A stretch of DNA of 64,000 bases, from the NCBI GenBank assembly GCA_024138015.1, contig JAMXBB010000003.1, positions 77,666,777 through 77,730,776 on the forward strand. The letters are read 5' to 3'. This DNA is from Lumnitzera littorea (lineage: Eukaryota; Streptophyta; Magnoliopsida; Myrtales; Combretaceae). Below the pieces are notes generated by a model that did no database searches, was not told where the DNA came from, and was given only the letters and a program-made list of their open reading frames with translations. The position numbers were made by a program, and so were the translations under genes. Below are positions 22,421 to 34,568 of this stretch, piece by piece (the first letter of the stretch is position 1; each line of letters starts with the position of its first letter).

Positions 22421-23030
22421 GAAATCTTGCTAAAATTGCATTAAGAAGAACATAATACTCATACACTCTCTCATGTGTTTTAGTTGAATTTAATAATGCT
22501 TAACACTCCTGCTCCACTCCTCATGTTTTTTTTTTTTTAGTCTCTTACTCTTCTTCTTCTTCTTTTTGTTTTCTACACTCTAATCTCCTTTGTTTTTTTC
22601 GATTCTTAATCAAACTAATGAACCTAATACTAAATCTTACTTATTTTGTGCAACACCATACTTAAAGTTATTTTTAGCACAAATCAAATGGATCAATGAT
22701 CTGCAATACTTTAATGCGTTCAATACTAATCTAGAATAAGATAAAACAAGAAATATTATAGCTTTTAAAGAAAAGATAAAATAAAGGAATGAACTTTTCT
22801 TCCTTTTTTTTCTTCTTTTTTTTTCCCTTTTTTTCTTTTCCTTTTTTTTTATTTTGTTTTCTATTTTTTTATTCACAATAACAACCACGAATTCAAAGAA
22901 ACTAAACAAAATAATGTAAAGAAACTAGAATAGAGCAAGAAACTAAATAGGGGATACGAATGAAATGAAACTGGCATTGGGGTTACGTATTCCAAATCGA
23001 ATTGGTACAAATTGATTCTTAGATCTAAGA

Positions 23031-23042
23031 ACTTTGATACCA
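23031..23042 (-). other. primer-binding site of element H (tRNA-iMet type)
   Basis: The minus strand reads TGGTATCAAAGT, matching the first eight or nine bases of the consensus TGGTATCAGAGC. It follows an LTR end (GTCA) after a three-base spacer. Confidence 0.65.
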
Positions 23043-23045
23043 AAT

Positions 23046-23700
23046 TGACTTGTGATCACTAAGTAGAACTAGATCACTAAGAATCAAAAGATGTTGACCT
23101 TTACCTATTAAGAAAACCAATGTAGAACCAAACAGCTTTTTTTTTTTTTTTCTTTTTTGACCTTAGTGTTAAGTATTTTAAGAACCTTAGTATAGATTAA
23201 TGAAAAAACCTCAACCTTTAATTAAGCAAATTCATGAACTTTAGTATAAAAGACCACAACCTATTGAATTATGCCTAATGAAATAATGTTGGTATAGCAA
23301 AGAATGTAATAAGAACGCAAATTCCAAATGAGTTTGAAAAAATCTCAAAAATACCAAAGAAAGAAGGTAATTTGATCTCTCAGTAACATTTAATATTTTC
23401 AAAAATTGTCCTATCCCTTGATTACAATGAAAATGCATATTTATAGACATGAAGAAAATCTTAGGAAATCTTAACTTAAAGGAAACATAACAACAAAAAA
23501 AAAAAAAAAATCTAATAAACTAATAATTACATTAACAAAGAAACCAAATAATACACTATAAAGGGGAATAAATATCTTTATTATATCTTGTAAAATAAAC
23601 TAACATGATTATAATTATGGAAGGAAGATTCAATGAATAATATTCAATTAAACTTTACTTGAAGCTGCTTCACTTGATACCACGCACACATCAATTTGAT
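23046..23700 (-). repeat. 5' LTR of element H, far end approximate
   Basis: The inner end is fixed by the primer-binding site; on the plus strand the LTR begins TGACTTGTGATCACTAAG at 23046. A minus-strand TATA-like box (TCTATAAATATGC) lies at about 23434-23447. There is no second LTR, so the outer end is a guess between about 23690 and 23760. Confidence 0.5.
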
Positions 23701-24375
23701 GATGATGTGATAAACTTCTCTTATGCAACATATGATATTCCTTAAAAAGCTAATAGTATAGTAGTGAATATGGTATTATGTTGTCCCTACAAACCAAGCC
23801 ATGTCATAGGTTTAGGTTTAGTTATTTTATTTTATTACTTACCCTATTGTGATTATATTTACACATTATTAATTAATTACTGTAATAGTATGTATATAAT
23901 TATGTTATCTATGTTATGAACTCATCTCATTACTAAATTTTAATGACATATTTGTTTCTATGATTATCAATTTCATAAGTTAATCAGGCTATCTTTAGTA
24001 TCCCGTTATATATTGATATTTGATATTCAAATTCCAGATAAACAGTGACCCTAATTGCTATTTTATACTTATAATAAGACCAATTCATTTATATTCCATA
24101 TTTTCAAAATAAACTTTACAAGATCACTATATTCAACTTTTGTAGCCATGTCGTAAAATTTGATTTAAATTGGAGAACATTATCCAAAGCGGTACGTTGA
24201 AACTGTAGGATAACACAATAAAAGTGTTATTTTTCTATTTTAAAAATGCATACATTAAAGAACACACTAATAGGATCCACCAAGTACCCTAGTCAAGGCA
24301 AATTGACATACATTATACAAAGAACCAAGATTAACTCTCTTATTAATTGTCTTCGATACAGTACATAAAATTATT
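23701..24375. other. unassigned AT-rich spacer
   Basis: No coding frame, terminal repeat or target duplication was recognised between element H and element D. Confidence 0.5.
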
Positions 24376-24927
24376 TCTACTTCCCATAGCCTTAGCCTAC
24401 TAGCTTTGTAGTAGTTTATATTTTTTTTTATAGAAAAATACGTATTTATAAGTTAAGTCAAAGGTATAAAAAGGTTGATACTAGCTTGACTAGTGACACG
24501 AGAAAATATATAAAAGTAACTTATATTCATTGACCATAATAAAATACATACCCATAAATTAATAAAATTACATATAGATGCTACGATATCAGAATTACAT
24601 TTAGATTTGGATATGCAATTATATAAATTAATAATGAGCTAATTGAAAAGTTTAGTGCTTAGGACATACTCTAAAAATTATGACATATAACAATATTTTT
24701 GGAATTAAGTTGAACTCTTGTGGTTAGGTAATAAAAATTAAAAAAGAAGTAACTATATAGCATTAACACTTCAAATTAAGTTAATTCATATGTAATTTTC
24801 ATAAAAGTATTAAGTTTATCGGGTCTACTCGGTATAACGTATAGTTTTGTAATTTTAGACATAGTTGATGATAAATCTTTTAAAATCAACTATGTGATTT
24901 TAATAATTAATATTAATAAGTAAAATT

Positions 24928-25012
24928 ATATAATATATATATATATATATATGAATAAGTCTCAAATAATTAATGGAACCTATCTACAAATATATATATA
25001 TATATATTATAT
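24928..25012. repeat. two AT-dinucleotide microsatellites in the 5' LTR of D
   Basis: Runs of alternating A and T, about 20 bases each, lie near 24930-24952 and 24990-25010. The 3' LTR has only short remnants at the same place (about 39490), so the runs grew in this copy or shrank in the other. Confidence 0.85.
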
Positions 25013-25075
25013 TATAGAAAAGTGTATTTAAGGCCTTATTGTGGAAAATAAGACAAATAAAGATTAGTTCCGAAT

Positions 25076-25330
25076 AAGACCAAATGATAATATGGGATTT
25101 TTCTATGGTCTCATAATTATTTTTTATGGGACTAATACCTCTTTCCATCTTACCCTTAATTTACATTTATTTAAATTTCAACCATTAAACAAACTATGTA
25201 TTTAATGGTTTAGATTTAAAATAATGTGAATAAGAGGTGGGATGAAGGACGAGACCGATTCTGTTAAAAATAAGGGTGAGATTATAGAATCTTTTGGTAA
25301 TATGAGTCCCCAAAAAATCATAAAAAATAG
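25076..25330. mobile_element. MITE-like inverted-repeat segment in the 5' LTR of D
   Basis: About 255 bp are present here but missing between the matching bases CGAAT and CTTGTAAAG in the 3' LTR near 39616. The segment is an imperfect hairpin: the arm around 25143-25190 (TTCCATCTTACCC to AACCATTAAA) pairs with 25202-25260 (TTTAATGGTT to GGGATGAAGG). The outer ends pair less well (TATTTTTTATG words). The empty site in the sister LTR shows it is an insertion. No transposase or clear target duplication is visible. Confidence 0.55.
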
Positions 25331-25597
25331 TCTTATAAAGTCAGATTTTAAAAATAAGTTAAAATATAACTAATTAAATTATAATATAAAGTTTATTAGG
25401 TTAAGTTTTATTTAGTCTAGAAATAGAAATTTTAGATTAGGTATAAAATATAATGTTTTACTATTTTTTAAGTATATAATGAAATTTTATAAATAATAAA
25501 TCATGATAAATTTACTAGCGAAAAGTCACATAAAATTGGACTAACAAAAAAAAAAATAATATATATACAATTGTCTTAATAAGGTAGTGAACTTTCC

Positions 25598-25607
25598 TTA
25601 TAAATAT
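25598..25607 (+). promoter_or_regulatory. TATA-like box of the 5' LTR of D
   Basis: TTATAAATAT stands just before the GA-rich tract and is kept at the same place in the 3' LTR (39732-39741), which supports a promoter role for the element. Confidence 0.55.
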
Positions 25608-25621
25608 GACTTTAAGCCATT

Positions 25622-25840
25622 TGAAGAGAGAAGAGGTAAGAGAATCAGGAAGAGAGAATTTGGGAGAGGAAGATAGAAAGAAAGAAGGAGAGAAAGAGAG
25701 AGAAGGTGAAGAGAAGAGAGATGGAAAGAAAGGATGGAAAGAAAAGAATAAAAAAAGAAAAAAGAAGAAGAAGAAAAGAAGGAGGAAAAAAAAAAAAAGA
25801 GAGAAAGAAGAAAAGAAGAAGATGAGAAAAAAGATTATAA
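25622..25840 (+). repeat. GA-rich polypurine tract in the leader of the 5' LTR of D
   Basis: About 220 bases are nearly all A and G on the plus strand, starting about 15 bases after the TATA-like box. The 3' LTR has the same tract at 39758-39970 with different detailed sequence. An apparent Lys/Arg/Glu-rich reading frame here is only the translation of low-complexity purines. Confidence 0.85.
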
Positions 25841-27905
25841 AATTTAATTTTTTCAGTATTCGATAATTTCAAGTAACCTCATTTTCATAGTTATAAAGGT
25901 TGTTTCTTTTAATTGATGTTTGATAGTCATAAGAAATATATATCCATAGTTTTATTATTTTTCTAAATGGGTATTTATACAATTTCATAAAATTCTCTTT
26001 TTTAAGTTTTAAACTTAGAATATTAATAGTATATTTTTATTGCTTCTATCTAATAACCCGTAAAGGAGTTAGTTAATTATATATTTGTATGAATCATTTT
26101 TCCAATATAAATATGTATATATTTATATATGTTTTCAAAAATAAATTTGAATGCATAACAATATAAATTAAAATGTAAGTAGCATGCTGCAAGCGTAAAA
26201 CTTTATTATTGACTCCTTTGTTGTAAACACCTATAGCATGTATACATAGTTAGATGGACAATATATATATATATATTAAGCTTTGCATTGAAAACAATGT
26301 CTAATTAATCTCACCATTAGTCCACATGAGATATATAATGAATTCACGTATAAGATAAATTATATATTGTATAATATTTTAAACACAATTAGTGTTATTT
26401 GAAAAAGATACACACACATACTATAAACATATATTATCTATTGAAATGATACTTTCACTAATAACATTATGTTACATTATTATATTATAATTATATAAAT
26501 ATATAACAAGGGTTATACGATGAGTAACACAGAATGATTATACATGTTTAACATGTATATCTATAATAAAATGATATCTATATTTAATAATGATTTATAT
26601 TAGCTATAGGGATGCATTAGTTAACTTAATAACCAAAAGGTAAAAATATGACAATCACTTAAAGAAATATTTTAACATCTTATTTATCCTTAGTTTTTAC
26701 TCTATCTTACCCAAGCTTAGTAGGCCAAACCTGTGAACTTATTGGGGACTTTTAGGGATAATTGGCTAAGAAGCCAAGTAAGCGGGATCAATGCTTTATA
26801 GCATTGTGGCGTATTATTTTAGAATACTTGGAGGCTTTGGTATGTTTTTGGCTTATGATTATAATTTAGTTCTCTATGCATGTACAAGGCATGAGCTTGA
26901 ACATTGGTCTGCTACTATAGGAATTTAGCTCCATGTGATGTTGTTTTGTGATTATTGCTTCGATTGGTTTGTTTGAAATTGTTTGACCACCTTAGAAACA
27001 ATCTAACTTGAACTTAACTTAACTTCTAACCTGACATACATTGCAACCCACTAGGGGTGACAACTAGAATTCTTGGGCTAAACACAAACCCCCTTTAATA
27101 AGGATAGTTAAAATAGTTCATTCCCCACCTTCATCTAACTATGTGATAGGAGAAAGGTTGTTGCAAGTTTGGAGGCTATGGTTCAAAGGATGTCAGGGGA
27201 GGAGGGTGTTCTCTATTGCACAAGCCTCAATTTGGTTTTGATCTACAATTACGTAATGTCAAACTTCTCAACCTGGATTAGAGAGAGCATAATTTCTCTA
27301 ATCTCACAACGGATTGGATAATGTTGTTTGATTATATTTGCTTGCACATGAATTGCATCTAACTAATTTGGTTGAAAAACCTGTTTGTCATATGCTAAAT
27401 GTATACTTCAGTCTTTATTATACTTACCGAGCAAGTTGTTGCTCATTCCCCTATAGTTTGTTTGCACGTTCAAAGTGGAACCATAAGTACCGTACCCAAA
27501 ACTAAAACTTTAGCAAATGGGTTTAAGAAGTAAGGATTGAGAAGAATCTAACTAAATCTTGTTCTTATTATTGACTTTTTCCTAATTGCTAAGAAAATTG
27601 CTTGAGGCCTCCTAAGGGCTCATTAATTTTCAATCTTTGATCTGTATATTGAATGATATATATCTATTTACGAGTACTCTTTTGAAAATTCAAACACGAG
27701 TTTGCTTTATCAGTTATTTCTAAAAATTATGTCACAAGTTTATATTAAGTAGGCAGTGAATTGGATGCTTCAAAGCAGTAGTGTTAAGTACACTTGGTGC
27801 GACCTAGGTTTATGATAGCAATCATAAGGTTAGTTTTTATTTTAGGATGGTTCACACAGCAAGACAATTATGATTGTACCTTTTTGGGGCGTGATAGTTT
27901 TGAGT

Positions 27906-27917
27906 TGATATCACAGC
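27906..27917 (+). other. primer-binding site of element D (tRNA-iMet type)
   Basis: TGATATCACAGC matches TGGTATCAGAGC at 10 of 12 bases and lies nine bases after the LTR end. It fixes the orientation of element D together with the polypurine tract at 38921. Confidence 0.65.
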
Positions 27918-28965
27918 ATTATTCTTAAGAATTCTTATAGAAGTGTAATTCTTAAGAATGTGCTTTGAAACGTCATTAATAAAAGAAAGTAGATATCATA
28001 GAAACATAATAAGAGTGGATAGTAATAAGTAGGTGGTGAAAGACTATATTAGGAAGTCATGATATAAACTAATTGTGCTACTGAATTATTATGCATATTA
28101 ACTAAGATCTTTAATCCATCCATAGAATCGTAAGGGAGAATCTTAATGAGAATTCAAGTGCTTTAGTGATACATACTATAAAAAGTAGTTGAGATGAATG
28201 AGAGGGTAGGTTATGGAGCAAGGGGAACCATCAAAATATGATTTAAAGGATCATCCTATAGAGAATAAAGTAGTCACCTCTAAGATAGTGGTTGTTCATG
28301 ATGTTGGGAAATCAAATTTTAATATAATTTATGAAGTAATTGATATTCTGGATTTCCCTTCGATTACATAGTTGGGATCTAAATCTATGAGTGCAAATAA
28401 TGATGTAGTAGACTGGCATATAGAGTGGATTTGGATAAAAATTTTGATCTATTAGGAAACCCCCCAATCTAATTGACATATAGTTCTTATAGTGAATAAA
28501 TTATATGTCTCTTGAAAGAGCACTTTAGATAGACTAATTAGCTACCACATCTTTGCAAAATTAGATTACTACAAGTAAGAACCCTCTTTTCTACTATACT
28601 AAGTGCATCACTTAGTGGAATGTAAAGAATCATGACTTGAGAACTCAAGAGGAGTTTCGTAGAAGGCAATAGGGAAGATTTCAAGGTAAACCTTGAAAAT
28701 AATTTGAGAGTATAGCTGAAGTACTGATTATAGTCGTAGTTGAACTATAGGGTATAAAGTAGATTAATTCGAGGGAGTGAGTAGAGTATAATTGAATTCA
28801 AAAGATGCTATAGAGATTGATCCAGAGGATTGAACTGAAAATTGTAGAGAAGATAATGAATATTGAATCCTTGAAAACAATAGCATTGACCTTTGAATGA
28901 TAGATATGGTTAGTAATAGTGAAATAAAATAAGGGTATAGGAAGCTAATTTTTGTTGATTTAAAA

Positions 28966-28991
28966 GGGAGAGAGAGAGAGAGAGAGAGAGA
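28966..28991. repeat. AG-dinucleotide microsatellite
   Basis: Uninterrupted AG repeats stand directly before the left target duplication of element C. Confidence 0.9.
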
Positions 28992-28996
28992 TGATA

Positions 28997-29879
28997 TATT
29001 AGGAATCAAGCCATAGGACCTTTGACCTGCAATTGAGCTCAAGATTGGAAGGCTTAGTATGGTGGATTCTCTTGTTCCAATTGACTCCTGAAGAGGTCGA
29101 GTATTTCCTTATCGATACGTTTTGCATGCCAAGTCGTAAGAATACTTATTTCTTACAGACAGTGTACCGAGAAGTAGAAGGCCAAGAGATCAACTAATCT
29201 TCATTCTCACTTACGCTTGGCCAATTACTTATTTGGCATCACCCTTATTGAGATGATGAGAGAGAGAGTTTGGATTGACTCAACCACCCTTACTCGGACA
29301 AGTAAGTTGACCATACATTTTGTTCGCATCTTTCAATGGCTTCGCCAATACAGCATCGCTACGTATATAGAATCATGTGTAAAATCCGTTACACCAATGA
29401 TTGTTTTTTTTTTTTAATATACATTTTTACCCTTTTGTATCTTGTACATTATTTGTTTAGGAAATGCCCTTTTTATCTTTTCTTTTTTAGCTAAGTTGCC
29501 CTAACTTATGGGTATAAATACCTTTGTACTTGTAGCTATAAGGATAGAGATTATTATTAATACACTCTGGAGCATTTTCCTTTCTTGCATAAACACTACC
29601 TGTTTACTTTTGGCATCACTCTTTTCCTAACCCTTAAGCAAGTCTAGGTGGCGAGTAACCTCATTGGACCTATTTGTACGTTATATCGAATTATACAGTG
29701 AGTCCTTGGAAGTTCCATTGATGTATTATATCCTCTAGAGCTATGTGTGGATTTTTGCTTACTCTTCGTTCGTATTAGTCCTTTCCCACACATTCCCCAT
29801 TACTTCCCTTTTGAGCTTTCTACAAGCTTAGACCCATCCAACGACTAGCCTTATCTGTCCTTGGTCATGGTGCACATTA
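28997..29879 (+). repeat. 5' LTR of copy C
   Basis: It is 883 bp and aligns with 34577-35452. The terminal TG has become TA and the terminal CA has become TA. The right end stands three bases before the primer-binding site. Confidence 0.9.
29513..29520 (+). promoter_or_regulatory. TATA-like box of the 5' LTR of copy C
   Basis: TATAAATA follows CTTATGGG, the same context as in the LTRs of copies A and F and in the 3' LTR near 35083-35090. Confidence 0.6.
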
Positions 29880-29882
29880 TCT

Positions 29883-29893
29883 TGGTATTAGAG
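29883..29893 (+). other. primer-binding site of copy C (tRNA-iMet type)
   Basis: TGGTATTAGAG matches the plant consensus TGGTATCAGAGC with one change and lies three bases after the 5' LTR. Confidence 0.88.
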
Positions 29894-30050
29894 TGGTGGT
29901 TTTGTTTTAGTTAGAGTTTTTTTTCAAAGTTTTATTTATACTTTGTTTTATGTATGTGAAATAGAGTAAGTTACTATATTCATCTTAATAACTGTGTTTG
30001 TTAGCTATTACTTTCTTGAAGTGTATGTTGAGCTTGAATCTGTGAAGAAA

Positions 30051-31290
30051 ATGATCGACCCAAGTGTAAATGCTGGTATGGGAGATGACAATAGTGGAGT
30101 TGTCTACCATAGACGACAATCACAAGGAATATCGAGAAGCACTGACGAGAGACTTGATGAGGTGGCTAACCTCTTAGTGGATCTAATCCGAGCTATCCAT
30201 GTGTTAGCTTGTTGATCCATTGAGGCTGCGCAAAACACCTTATAAGCTACTTAACCTATTAGAGGTTAGAACCTAGCTCGCTAGTTCGAGGTGGAGAAGT
30301 AGGTGGACGAGTAAGACGAATGATAGACTTGAGAGAATTGGATAAAAGGGACAAGGAAGAGTATTTTGAAGAAGAGTACATACAAGTGCCCAGAACATTT
30401 GACCATGTGAAGCTTTGGATTCTGAGCTTCAATAGATCTAGGAATGCTAATGAATATTTGGAGTGGGAGGAGAAGGTAGAGAGTGTTTTTGAATATTACC
30501 AATATAAGGATTTTGAGAAAGTGAGAACTACTACTGTTGAGTTCTCCAGATATGCTGCCATGTAGTGGAATAATTTTTAGATGATGAGGAGACATGAAGG
30601 CTATAGAGAAATCTACACATGGCTCAAGATGAAGAGAATACTGAGGAATAGGTTTATACTAGAAACTTATTTACAAGACACTTTCACTCAGCTTTAGGAG
30701 TTGAGATAAGGTGACTGAACAGTTGACGAGTATGTTAAAAAATTTCAAATGCTTATGATCTGTTGTGAAGTAGAGGAATCACCAACTTGAATAGTCTCAA
30801 GATTCATTATTGGATTGAGAGGTGACATTGGAGACATTGTGGAACTCTAACGATTTGCCACAATGGATGAGGCCATTAGAATAACTCAGTGAGTCGAGAG
30901 GCAAAGAAGGAGCTGAGTACTGACGATGATGCCGACTAGCAGACCTGGATAGGCGAGTCACCAAACTCAGTTGAGCACTAAGCTAACTCAAATGATGGAT
31001 GTCCGAGCTGAGCAAAATGGCCGACCAGACAGTGATGTGCCGACCTATACTTATGAGAAGGGACAAGGGTCTAATAGGAAGATGAGCCAAATCAAGCAAT
31101 TCAAATGCTAAGGGTTTTGACATGTGGCCGCTCAGTGCCTGAAACAAAGAACTATGGTGATTAAGGGAGGCGATCCGAAGTTAGAGGTAAATAGTACAGA
31201 TGAGAAACTTAAGGAGGAGATCATTACCGAGAAAGAATTGATTGAAGAAGATGTGTTTATTGAGGATTTAGACTAGTTGCTTATGGTTTT
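30051..31290 (+). pseudogene. gypsy gag pseudogene of copy C
   Basis: The start is taken at 30051 (MIDPSVNAGMGDDNSGV), about 170 bases after the primer-binding site. The conserved capsid region is readable from 30320 (NANEYLEWEEKVESVFEYYQ) to about 30880, with stops. The zinc knuckle at about 31093-31140 reads FKC, stop, GF, stop, HVAAQC: it keeps one Cys, the His and the last Cys, while the first Cys position is Gln. Gag would form the particle around element RNA; this copy is broken at about ten places. Confidence 0.85.
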
Positions 31291-31390
31291 CTAGTGCACC
31301 ATGACCATGTAACCTTTACGAGAGGAGGAGTGAAGAGAAAATTTGTTTCTTACTACTTGTAAGTTGAATGATTAGGTGTGTGCCCTCATG

Positions 31391-31478
31391 GTAGATAGTG
31401 GAAGCTGCACTAGTGTGGTATCTATTGATCTTTTATAGATAGTGGAAGTTGCACCAATGTGGCATTAGCTGATCTTAT
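31391..31478 (+). repeat. 44-bp tandem duplication across the protease active site of copy C
   Basis: GATAGTGGAAGCTGCAC (from 31394) and GATAGTGGAAGTTGCAC (from 31438) are 44 bases apart, and similarity continues into GATCTT. Copy A shows only one unit at its start. The unit length is not a multiple of three. Confidence 0.8.
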
Positions 31479-32916
31479 TTCAAAATTGAAGTTGCTGACT
31501 ATTGCACATCCAAAGTCGTACAAATTGCACTGGTTGAGTGAGAAAGGAGCATTACATGTCACTCGGCAAATATTATTGCCGATTACTATAGGGAATTACT
31601 TTGACTCGATTCTCTATGATGTACTGCATATGTGTGCTTCCCACATGTTGCTAGGTAGGCCGTGGCTATTTGATAGGAGAGTTATCTATGACGGCTACAA
31701 GAACATGTACATGTTGAGAAAGATGACTAGAAGATTACACTGAACTTGATGTTACTAAAAGAAGTTAATATATTGCAAACAAAACTTGCTCATAGATCAA
31801 AGAAGGCTCTGGTGATGAGTAGAGTTGAGCTTTGACAAGCCATCAATGCTGATAAGCCAACCCTCATGTTGGTTAGGCACCTGTTAGAAATGAAGGAGTG
31901 GGGTAAACTACCCTAGGAAATCAAAGAGTTGCTTAATGAGTATGCTGACCTGTTCCCAGAATAGTTACCTGAGGGATTGCCCCTAACTCAAGGCATAGAG
32001 CATTGCATTGACTTAGTACTTGATGCCGCACTAACAAATAAGCTAACTTATTGGATGAATCCTGAATAGGCTTCTGAGCTACAACGTCAAGTCAATGAGT
32101 TGCTAAAGAGAGGATATGTCTGAGAAAGTCTCAACCCTTGTACTGTGCCGACGCTTTTGGTGCTAAAAAAGGATGGAACTTGGTGGATGTGTGTCAATAG
32201 TTGAGTCATGAACAAGATCACAATCAAATATAGGTATTTGATCTCGAGGTTAGAAGACATGTTAGATGAGTTAAGTGGAGCTAAGGTCTTTAGTAAGATT
32301 GACCTGAAGTTTGGCTACCATCAATCTACATGAGGCTAGGAGATGAATGGAAGACTGCATTTAAAACTCGGCATGGACTCTATGAGTGGATGGTCATGCC
32401 ATTTAGCTTGTCGAATGCCTTGAGTACTTTCATACGATTGATGAACCACATGTTAAGACATTTGATTGGAAAGTGTGTCGTAGTGTACTTTGACGACATA
32501 CTAGTTTACATGTCGAGTCACTGCGATCATCTCTGAGCCATATTGGATATCCTTCGTGCCAACAGACTATTTGGCAATCTCAAGAAATATTGCTTTTGCT
32601 AGGAGGAAGTGGTATTCTTAGGCTACGTAGTTAGTGGAGGAGATTTATGAGTGGATGACGAAAAGATTCAAGCAATTGTAGAGTGGCCAACTCCTATTAC
32701 TTGTGTCGATGTGAGAAGTTTCTATGGACTAGCTTCATTCTATAGATGATTCATTAAGAATTTTAGCATCCTCACCACGCTACTTATTGAGCTCACAAAG
32801 AAAAACACCAACTTTTGATGGGAAGAAAGGGAAGAGAGAAGCTTTGCTGAGGTAAAAGAAAGATTGACCTTCGTTGCAGTATTAGTTTTACTTGACTTCG
32901 AGAAGATATTTGAGTT

Positions 32917-32960
32917 GGAATGTGATGCATTAGGCATTGGAATGTGATGCATTAGGCATT
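32917..32960 (+). repeat. 22-bp perfect tandem duplication in RNase H of copy C
   Basis: GGAATGTGATGCATTAGGCA plus TT occurs twice in a row. Copy A has one unit at the same place (about 1510-1531). It shifts the reading frame at the catalytic Asp. Confidence 0.95.
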
Positions 32961-34568
32961 GGAATAGGTATTGTCCTAATATAGGATGGCCGACTAATCA
33001 CCTTCTACAGTGAAAAGCTTAGAGGATCACAGTTGAATTACTCCGTGTATGACAAGGAACTCTTAGCACTGATTTGAGCACTACAAGTATGGTAGCACTA
33101 TTTACCATTGAGAGAATTTTTCATATATACTAATCATGAATCGCTAAAGTACCTTCGAAGCCAAACTAAGTTATTTAAGTGGTAGGCAAGATGGGTTGAA
33201 TTCCTTAAAGGATTCAATTTTGTAATAAAATACAAGGAAGGAAAGAGCAACATAGTTGCAGATGCTCTTTCAACGAGATATACGCTTTTAACCAAATTGT
33301 AGACTAGGCTATTTGGGTTTGTATGTATCAAAGAGCAGTATTCTAAGGATCTACACTTTGGACCCATAGTTACGCGATCTGTTGATGGAAGGACAGTGGA
33401 CAAGTATCATGTAGAAGATGGTTACTTGTTTCGAGATGGAAAACTATGTGTGTTGACTTGTTCCTTGAAGGAGTTGCTGATCAAGGAAGCCTACAATAGA
33501 AAAATGTTTGGACATTTTAGAGAGAAAAGAACATATGAATTACTGAATGGTCGATTCTTTTGGTCGAGAATGAGGAGAGATGTGTACCATATTGTTGAAA
33601 GTTGTGCTGTGTATAAGAAGGCTAAGTGCTAAGTTGAGTAAGGGAAAGTAATGCCTTTTCCTATCCCAACAAAGTTGTGGATTGAATTAAGCATGGACTC
33701 TGTCTTTGGACTACTTACGAATTACTTGAGGCAAAGATTCTATAATGGTTGTCGTAGATCGATTCAGCAAAATGGTACATTTCGTGCCTTGCTCCAAAAC
33801 TAACGATGCTTTGGCTATTGCTTCTCTTTTCTTGCAGGAGATTATGCGGATACACAATGTACCGAGAAGTGTAGGCTTTGATAGAGACCTGAAGTTCTTG
33901 AGTCATTCTTGAAGGATCTTATGGCATTGGATGGGGACTAAACTACTCTTCAGTACTTCCTATCACCTTTAAACTGATGGCCAAACAAAGGTGGTTAATC
34001 GCACTTTGGGATTACTACTCTGAGTTGTAGTGGGAAAAAACTTGGTTGATTGAGACGTTTGCTTACTAATGGTTGAGTTCGCTTACAATTAGATAGTGCA
34101 TGACACCATTAAGTAGAATCCCTTCGAAGTGGTCTATGGTTTCATCCTAAGTTGCCCCTCGATCATACCCCTATACTTGTACCCGTGTAAGAGGACCTTA
34201 ATATGAGGGCTACAGCATAATCCCTTCAGTACATCTATGGCAAGGACACTTGGCACATCGACCAAACTACTAAAAGAATGCAAAAGAAGACTAAGGGTGG
34301 AATGGCTGAACAATTCTAGCAAAGAGATTTGGTATAGCTACACCTTAGCAAGGAGTGGTTTTCGAGCAAGAGAAGGAACAAATTATTTGCCAAAGTTGAA
34401 GGACCATTCAGAATCCTCTAGAAGATTAATGATAACACCTATAGATTAGAGCTTCCTGAGGACTATGGGATTTCTAACACTTTTAATGTTGTCGACCTCA
34501 ATCTATATCACCTTGACGGAGATATGATCGGAGACCATTCGGATTTGATCCTGAATCTAAATTAACTC

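Larger units (their letters stand above)
21130..23700 (-). mobile_element. Ty3/gypsy element H, 5' portion only, minus strand
   Basis: On the minus strand it has a 5' LTR (about 23700-23046), a primer-binding site (23042-23031), a low-complexity leader, and gag (about 22420-21270). It then stops near 21130, where the Athila-like LTR region begins. The zinc-knuckle wording is chromovirus-like but not that of family A/C/F. Pol is missing, so the right part was deleted or lies elsewhere. Confidence 0.65.
24376..27896 (+). repeat. 5' LTR of element D (about 3.5 kb)
   Basis: It aligns along its length with 38935-46212 once element E is removed from the latter. The start is eroded (TCTACTTCCC against TGTAATACCC) and the end is GGGGCGTGATA against GGGTCATGACA. 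It contains AT-dinucleotide runs near 24930-24952 and 24990-25010, a TATA-like box at 25598-25607, a GA-rich leader, and a 255-bp segment absent from the 3' LTR. The last 900 bases resemble, inverted, the solo LTR at 55489-56400. Confidence 0.82.
27897..28991 (+). other. left interior segment of element D
   Basis: It starts with the primer-binding site and ends at the target site of element C. No gag-like motif or long frame is seen on the plus strand. An AG-dinucleotide run occupies about 28966-28991. Confidence 0.6.

Noticed and set aside
22637..22909. Lys-rich open frame of 90 codons on the minus strand
   Set aside because: It arises from T-rich low-complexity sequence in the leader of element H and shows no family motif.
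25606..25866. Open frame of 86 codons, very rich in Lys, Arg and Glu
   Set aside because: It is the translation of the GA-rich tract of the LTR of D. The matching tract at 39758-39970 differs in detail and is not kept as a frame, so it is not a nuclear-targeting or histone-like protein.
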